Below, piece by piece: positions 6,951-10,800 of a stretch of DNA of 10,800 nucleotides. The stretch comes from Actinomycetes bacterium (lineage in GTDB: Bacteria > Actinomycetota > Actinomycetes > Actinomycetales > Cellulomonadaceae). The notes beneath the pieces are model-generated. The model searched no databases, was not told the origin of the DNA, and worked only from the letters and a program-made list of their open reading frames with translations. The stretch spans positions 1-10,800 of the forward strand of contig JAEYXM010000190.1 in assembly GCA_023428465.1 (NCBI GenBank), given 5' to 3'. The position numbers were made by a program, and so were the translations under genes. Each line of letters starts with the position of its first letter. The stretch's first letter is position 1.

Positions 6951-7805
6951 TCAGCAGCAGCCGGAACCGGAGGCCGCGGCGCGCGCGCCCGGCGTGCAGC
7001 AGGCGGCGGGAGCGGACTCCTCGGCGGCGGTGGCGGTGCCGGCGGCAGCCAGGCCCGAGGCGGGCTTGGTCGCGCGGACGATCGCCCCGTGCAGGCCGTC
7101 GGCGACCTCGTGGGTGAACTCCACGCTGGCGTCGACGAACCCCGCGACTGCCAGCCCGTCGAGATACTCACTGCGGGAGAGTGCGCCGGCGATGCACCCG
7201 CAGTAGTCCCCGCGCTCGCCGCGCTCGAGCGGGCTCAGGCGGTCCTCGGCGACGACGTCGCAGACGCCGAACCGGCCGCCAGGGGTCAGGACCCGGTAGG
7301 CCTCGCGCAGCACCGCGGCCTTGTCGACCGACAGGTTGATGACGCAGTTGGAGATGACGACGTCGACTGCGGCGTCGCGCAGCGGAAGGTCCTCGATGGT
7401 GCCCTCACGGAACTCCACGTTCGTCGCGCCGGCCTCGGCCGCGTTGCGCCGGGCGAGGTCGAGCATCTCCCGCGTCATGTCCACCCCGTAGACGAAGCCG
7501 GTCGGCCCGACCCGCTTCGCCGACAGGAGCACGTCGATCCCTCCGCCCGACCCGAGGTCCAGGACCCGGTCGCCCTCGCGGAGGTCCGCCACGAGCAGCG
7601 GGTTCCCGCAGCCGAGTGACGCCTCCACCGCCGCGACCGGCAGGACGCCCGTCTGCTCGGCGTCGTACAAGGAGGCGCCGAACACGCCGTCGGGCGTCTC
7701 GAGACCGGGCGGACAACACGACGCGGCTGTCGCGGTCGCGGCCTGGGCGTAGCGCTCACGCACGCGCTCCCGGAGCTCCTGGGCGGTGTTGTCGGTGTCA
7801 GTCAT
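6951..7805 (-). CDS. arsM: Arsenite S-adenosylmethionine methyltransferase
   Basis: Cytoplasmic enzyme that transfers methyl groups from SAM to As(III), giving methylated arsenicals; 284 residues. The ATG at 7805-7803 has GGAGG five bases upstream. The SAM-binding motif I is VLDLGSGGGIDVLLSAK (81-97), with GVDMTREML (107-115) as motif II region. The cysteines expected of ArsM are present: Cys30/31 (SCCPPG), Cys66 (LGCGNP), Cys154 (SNCVINLSVDK) and Cys202/204 (GDYCGCIAGA). LRERVRERYA near the N-terminus is also typical. The C-terminus is an Ala-rich tail with two vicinal Cys pairs (269-270 and the last two residues, 283-284). It is first in the minus-strand series with arsR, the permease and thioredoxin, with a 123-base gap to arsR, and is divergent from a second arsR. 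Confidence 0.95.
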   Translation of the reverse strand: MTDTDNTAQELRERVRERYAQAATATAASCCPPGLETPDGVFGASLYDAEQTGVLPVAAVEASLGCGNPLLVADLREGDRVLDLGSGGGIDVLLSAKRVGPTGFVYGVDMTREMLDLARRNAAEAGATNVEFREGTIEDLPLRDAAVDVVISNCVINLSVDKAAVLREAYRVLTPGGRFGVCDVVAEDRLSPLERGERGDYCGCIAGALSRSEYLDGLAVAGFVDASVEFTHEVADGLHGAIVRATKPASGLAAAGTATAAEESAPAACCTPGARAAASGSGCC

Positions 7806-7816
7806 CCTTGCCTCCA

Positions 7817-7865
7817 TTGACGCATGTCGATGTGTTGAGATAGCACGTACATCGCCATCCGTCAA
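7817..7865. promoter_or_regulatory. Divergent arsM / arsR promoters with operator-like inverted repeat
   Basis: For arsM (minus strand) TTGACG (7865-7860), 17 bases, then TATCTC (7842-7837) gives a good promoter with about 25-30 leader bases. For the divergent arsR (plus strand) TTGACG (7817-7822), 18 bases, then TAGCAC (7841-7846) gives a weaker one. TTGACGCAT (7817-7825) and ATGTGTTGA (7830-7838) form an imperfect inverted repeat, 6 of 9 pairs, overlapping both promoters, a likely ArsR operator. One repressor dimer here could switch both genes. Confidence 0.55.
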
Positions 7866-7886
7866 TACGTGGAGGATGCTGGTGTC

Positions 7887-8234
7887 ATGGCGACCGCACT
7901 TCCCGTCCTGCAGCCGACCTGCTGCGAGCCGCTGACTGCGGCGACCCTCTCGCATGAGCAGGCGATCACCCTCGCGGCACGGTTGAAGGCCCTCGCCGAT
8001 CCCGCCCGCCTCCGGCTCGTGTCCCTGCTCGCCGCCAGTCCGGACGGAGAGGCCTGCGTCTGCGACCTCACCGAACCGCTCGGCCTCTCCCAGCCGACCG
8101 TTTCCCACCACCTCAAGGTCCTGCACGACGCCGGCCTCCTCACTCGGGAGAAGCGTTCGATCTGGGCGTACTACGCCGTCGTCCCGGAAGCCCTCGCGAG
8201 CCTAGCGGATCTGCTGAGCCCGACATCCAGGTAG
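7887..8234 (+). CDS. arsR: ArsR-family arsenic-responsive repressor (second copy, divergent)
   Basis: Winged-helix ArsR/SmtB regulator of 115 residues. The ATG at 7887 has GGAGG (7871-7875) 11 bases upstream; a GTG at 7869 is in frame but would bury that site. An N-terminal vicinal pair Cys12-Cys13 (PTCCEP) combines with Cys57 and Cys59 in EACVCDLTEPLG. This matches the Corynebacterium glutamicum type of As(III) site, where Cys15, Cys16 and Cys55 bind arsenite, rather than the E. coli CVC-only type. LKALADPARLRLVSLL is the conserved first helix, SQPTVSHHLKVLHDAGLL the recognition helix, and REKRSIWAYYAV the wing. Divergence from arsM across an 81-bp spacer with shared promoter elements indicates that it controls arsM and itself. 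Confidence 0.94.
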   Translation: MATALPVLQPTCCEPLTAATLSHEQAITLAARLKALADPARLRLVSLLAASPDGEACVCDLTEPLGLSQPTVSHHLKVLHDAGLLTREKRSIWAYYAVVPEALASLADLLSPTSR

Positions 8235-8320
8235 ACGTTCAGCCGGCGGTCGGCTCGCCGCGCCACGCAGCGCGGCCGAGTTGAGGGACACAGAAGCAGC
8301 CGCGATGCGCACATCAAGAC

Positions 8321-8356
8321 CAGAGGCCCCCTTCCCGAGGGGAGCAAGGGCCTCTG
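8321..8356. terminator. Strong bidirectional hairpin terminator
   Basis: CAGAGGCCC (8321-8329) pairs perfectly with GGGCCTCTG (8348-8356), and an inner CTTCCC-GA-GGGGAG helix (8331-8344) extends it. It follows the tRNA-like fragment on the minus strand at the distance a tRNA terminator would have, and TCTTG follows the stem on that strand. It could also end the arsR transcript on the plus strand. Confidence 0.65.
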
Positions 8357-8370
8357 ACCTGGTACTTCAC

Positions 8371-8399
8371 TGATAGCGGGGGCAGGACTTGTACCTGCG
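8371..8399 (-). pseudogene. 3'-end fragment of an initiator-tRNA-like gene
   Basis: On the minus strand a T-arm is visible: stem GCAGG (8398-8394), seven-base loop TACAAGT (canonical TTCRANY, one change), stem CCTGC (8386-8382). The acceptor 3' strand then gives CCCCGCTA and ATCA in place of ACCA. This resembles the 3' end of actinobacterial initiator tRNA-Met. Upstream sequence shows no anticodon or D arm, so only about the last 27 bases are present. Such pieces are left by integrases that use tRNA 3' ends as attachment sites. The identification is from memory of the family and needs alignment. Confidence 0.5.
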
Positions 8400-8414
8400 C
8401 GAGCGCCGCGACGG

Positions 8415-8446
8415 CGGCCCGGGGCGTGTCACCGAACCCCGGGCCG
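8415..8446 (-). terminator. Terminator of the nrdA-nrdB operon
   Basis: CGGCCCGGGG (8415-8424) and CCCCGGGCCG (8437-8446) form a perfect 10-bp stem with a 12-base loop, starting 11 bases after the nrdB stop codon. No T-tract follows, as is frequent in high-GC actinobacteria. Its place just behind the last gene of the operon is the main support. Confidence 0.6.
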
Positions 8447-8457
8447 GCGTCGGCGCC

Positions 8458-9459
8458 TCAACGAGTGGTTGCCTGTGCGTTCACCTCGTAGGACGTGTTC
8501 GTCGCCTCGAAGAAGTTGACGAGCTGGAGGGTGTCGTTGGCGGTCGCCATCCACTTCGCCGGGTTCGCGACGCCGAACTCGGGCGCGAAGCCCAGCTCCT
8601 CCAGGCGCCGGTCGGTCAGGTACTTCACGTACTGGTTCACGTAGTCGGCGTTCAGGCCGAGGATGCCGCGCGGGAACATATCCCGGTTGTAGGCCTCCTC
8701 CATCTCGACGGCCGCCAGGATCATCGCCCGCACCTCGTCCGCGAACTCGGCCGTCTGCAGGTCCTCGTTCTCCGCGAGCACCGTGAGGATGAGGTTGATG
8801 CCGAACTGCAGGTGCAGCGACTCGTCGCGGATGATCCAGTCCATCAGGGAGCCGAAGTTGCGCAGCAGGTTCCGCTGACGGAAGGACAGGGCGACCATGA
8901 AGCCCGAGTAGAACCAGATGCCCTCGAGCACGATGTTGTACGCGATGAGGTTGCGGACGAAGTCCTTCTTGCCCTCGGTGGTCGTGATGTCGAGGGTGTC
9001 GGACGTCATCCGCTGGATGTACCGGGTCTCGAACGCCTCCTTGGCGGCCATCGACGGCACCGTGACGTGGTTGCTGTACGCGGCCTCGCGATCGATCGGG
9101 AACGTCTCGAGGATGTACTCGAAGGCCATCGTGTGGTTGGCCTCCTCCCACATCTGCTTGGCGAGGTACAGGTGCCCCTCCGGTGCGTTGATGTAGGGGT
9201 AGACGCCGAACGCGAGCGCCTTGTTGACGAGCAGCTCGTTCGGGTTGAAGTACGACACCAGGTGCACGAGTGCGTGCTTCTCGTCGTCGGTCATCCGGGC
9301 GAAGTCCGCCAGGTCCTCACCGAGCTGGATCTCGTTCGGGAACCACGTGTTGGCGACCGCCTGGTTGTACAGGTCCATCGCCCACGGGTAGGTGACGGGC
9401 TTGAGCAGGAGGCCGTCGGCGATGCCGGCGCCGAGGATGCCGGATCGGGTGCTGGTCAT
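8458..9459 (-). CDS. nrdB: Ribonucleoside-diphosphate reductase small subunit, class Ic-like (no radical tyrosine)
   Basis: R2 subunit of aerobic ribonucleotide reductase, which supplies the oxidising equivalent that starts reduction of ribonucleotides in NrdA. 333 residues; the ATG at 9459 has GAGGAG about 7 bases upstream. Predicted metal ligands are Glu75 (FNPNE), Glu106 and His109 (EEANH), Glu179 (LEGIWF), Glu213 and His216 (RDESLH). The first ligand is Glu where E. coli has Asp84, and Phe113 occupies the place of radical Tyr122. Ligand spacing 31-73-34 and the Phe seven residues after the second Glu equal those of Chlamydia trachomatis NrdB, the Mn/Fe class Ic type. Trp39 and C-terminal Tyr324 (TSYEV) fit the radical-transfer chain. 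It lies 44 bases after nrdA. R2-like ligand-binding oxidases share Mn/Fe ligands but lack an nrdA partner and the Tyr tail. Confidence 0.95.
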   Translation of the reverse strand: MTSTRSGILGAGIADGLLLKPVTYPWAMDLYNQAVANTWFPNEIQLGEDLADFARMTDDEKHALVHLVSYFNPNELLVNKALAFGVYPYINAPEGHLYLAKQMWEEANHTMAFEYILETFPIDREAAYSNHVTVPSMAAKEAFETRYIQRMTSDTLDITTTEGKKDFVRNLIAYNIVLEGIWFYSGFMVALSFRQRNLLRNFGSLMDWIIRDESLHLQFGINLILTVLAENEDLQTAEFADEVRAMILAAVEMEEAYNRDMFPRGILGLNADYVNQYVKYLTDRRLEELGFAPEFGVANPAKWMATANDTLQLVNFFEATNTSYEVNAQATTR

Positions 9460-9503
9460 GGTGGTGCTCCTCGCTGTCGGGTCGGGGCCGGTGGGTCAGG
9501 TGG

Positions 9504-10800
9504 TCACTGGCAGGATTCGCACTGCAGGCGCTCCATCGGGTCGATGGGGCAGGCGACGCCGTCGACGACCTCCGTGTCGGCGAGGTCGAGCACCGTCGCC
9601 CCTGACGGCGCCGTGGTGGCGGCGAGGCCCGACGTCGGCTCGGTGGACGCGGCCGGTGTCGCGACCGGAGCCGATGCCGGGGCGGGTGCCGCGACGGGTG
9701 CCGGTGCGGCGGGCGCAGCAGACTCCCCAGGCTCCGCCGGCGCCGCAGGTACCGCGGTAGCCGACGGCGTCGCCACCTTGCGCGCGGCACCGAAGCCGGC
9801 GAAGCCGGTGCGGGCCGGGCCCCCCACCGTGCCCGGCGTCGCGGCGGCCGTCGGCGCGGGACGACCGCTCGCCGAGCCCGTCGCGTTGATGTTCTCGGCC
9901 TTGTTCACCCGCACGGTGGACTGCTCGGCCGTGTGCCGCGGCAACATGTGCAGGTAGTACGTCGTCTTGACGCCCTTGCGCCACGCGGTCGCGTAGAGGT
10001 CGGTCATCGCGTCGACGCTGCGGTCGGCGAGGTAGATGTTGCGGCTGATCGCCTGGTCGATCCACTTCTGCGCGCGGGCCGCCACCTCGAGGAACGCGTA
10101 CGGGGAGAGCTGGAACGAGGTCCGGTAGACGGCCTTGAGGCGCTCGGGCACCTCGTCGAGCGCCGTCAGGTCACCCTGAGTGGCGAGCAGGCGCTCCCGC
10201 ACGCTCTCCCACAGCCCGAGCCGCTGCAGGTCCGCGACGAGGTTGCGGTTGACCTCCAGGAACTTGCCCGACGACGTCGCGCGGCTGAAGATCTGCGAGA
10301 ACTGGGGGTCCAGGCCCGGGGTCGTGCCGGCGACGAGGCCGATCGACGCCGTGGGCGCGATCGCCATGAGCGTGGAGTTGCGCATGCCGCGCCGGACTTT
10401 CGCCCGCAGCGAGTCCCAGTCCATCCGGACGGTGCGGTCGACCTCGACGGGCACGCCGCGGTCGGCCTCGACGGCGGCGAGCGTGTCGAGCGGGACCAGC
10501 CCGCGCGACCAGCCGGAGCCCTCGAACACCGGGTACGAACCGCGCTCGGCCGCCAGGTCTGCCGAGGCGTCGATCGCGTGCCAGGAGACGAACTCGACCA
10601 CGCGGTCGACGAGGTCGGCCGCCGCCGGCGAGTCGTACGCCATACCCAGGCGCTCGGCGATGTCCGTGAAGCCCATCACGCCGAGGCCGACGGCCCGGCT
10701 CTCGGCGTTGGCCCGCTCGGACTCCGGCACGGACGACAGGGTGATGTCGATGAGGTTGTCGAGCTGGCGCACCGCCAGGCGCACGGCCCGCGCCATCCGC
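9504..10800 (-). CDS. nrdA: Ribonucleoside-diphosphate reductase large subunit, 5' part outside window
   Basis: Catalytic R1 subunit that reduces ribonucleoside diphosphates to deoxy forms. The window holds the C-terminal 431 residues; the active-site NxCxE region and any N-terminal allosteric domain lie beyond the right edge. Visible family features are RAVGLGVMGFTDIAERLG, the MAIAPTASIGLVAGTTPG loop, and GVKTTYY with the tyrosine pair (codons at 9959-9954) equal to E. coli Tyr730-Tyr731 of the radical path. The chain ends LQCESCQ, the C-terminal CxxC that passes electrons from thioredoxin or glutaredoxin to the active site, with a further Cys in GVACPIDP. Between body and tail is an Ala/Pro/Thr-rich segment of about 100 residues (9884-9591), much longer than the usual short flexible linker. 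nrdB follows after 44 bases in the same operon. Confidence 0.95.
   Translation of the reverse strand, partial: RMARAVRLAVRQLDNLIDITLSSVPESERANAESRAVGLGVMGFTDIAERLGMAYDSPAAADLVDRVVEFVSWHAIDASADLAAERGSYPVFEGSGWSRGLVPLDTLAAVEADRGVPVEVDRTVRMDWDSLRAKVRRGMRNSTLMAIAPTASIGLVAGTTPGLDPQFSQIFSRATSSGKFLEVNRNLVADLQRLGLWESVRERLLATQGDLTALDEVPERLKAVYRTSFQLSPYAFLEVAARAQKWIDQAISRNIYLADRSVDAMTDLYATAWRKGVKTTYYLHMLPRHTAEQSTVRVNKAENINATGSASGRPAPTAAATPGTVGGPARTGFAGFGAARKVATPSATAVPAAPAEPGESAAPAAPAPVAAPAPASAPVATPAASTEPTSGLAATTAPSGATVLDLADTEVVDGVACPIDPMERLQCESCQ

Larger units (their letters stand above)
8235..8457. other. Intergenic region between arsR and nrdB
   Basis: This 223-bp stretch contains no supportable gene. 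It holds two hairpins and a tRNA 3'-end-like fragment, listed separately, and separates the arsenic cluster from the ribonucleotide reductase operon, with which it converges. Confidence 0.7.

Noticed and set aside
7806..8126. arsM frame extended through the divergent promoter into arsR
   Set aside because: It crosses the promoters and the opposite-strand arsR; the ATG at 7805 has a textbook ribosome site.
8389..9957. 522-codon plus-strand open frame opposite nrdB
   Set aside because: Antisense shadow rich in Val, Arg, His and Asp with no domain; nrdB on the other strand is unmistakable.
1..10800. CRISPR array, insertion sequence or complete tRNA/rRNA gene
   Set aside because: No regularly spaced repeats, transposase frames, terminal repeats or complete structural RNA were seen on either strand.

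Overview
The window is high-GC DNA with almost exclusively G/C third codon positions, GTG starts and 4-base start/stop overlaps, from an actinobacterium. A member of Micrococcales, such as the Cellulomonas group, would fit, but the genus cannot be fixed from the sequence.

Region 1 (1-3932) is a carbohydrate-type uptake locus. A sugar-binding lipoprotein gene runs off the left edge on the minus strand. Diverging from it are a LacI-family regulator, an HSL-type esterase coupled to it by a 4-base overlap, and an unrecognised 150-residue protein. The 460-bp divergent spacer holds two similar 12-bp operator-like sites with a central CG (997-1008 and 1259-1270) and a perfect 12-bp stem-loop at 1275-1304.

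Region 2 (4024-5081, minus) is a two-gene unit. A small protein with an ESAT-6/WXG100-like first helix overlaps a lipoprotein built from two copies of one domain.

Region 3 (5192-8234) is an arsenic methylation and export cluster. On the minus strand lie arsM, arsR, an ArsP/DUF318 permease and a TM0996-type small thioredoxin. A second arsR with a different cysteine site diverges from arsM across an 81-bp spacer with back-to-back promoter elements. There is no arsenate reductase and no ACR3/ArsB pump in view, so the visible set looks dedicated to methylated arsenic.

Region 4 (8235-8457) has no gene. It holds two hairpin terminators and a sequence matching the 3' end (T-arm plus acceptor strand) of an actinobacterial initiator tRNA, a possible trace of an old integration event.

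Region 5 (8458-10800, minus) is the nrdA-nrdB operon for aerobic ribonucleotide reductase. The small subunit lacks the radical tyrosine (Phe at that place) and has Glu as first metal ligand, with ligand spacing equal to that of class Ic enzymes. The large subunit has an unusually long Ala/Pro linker before its C-terminal CxxC.
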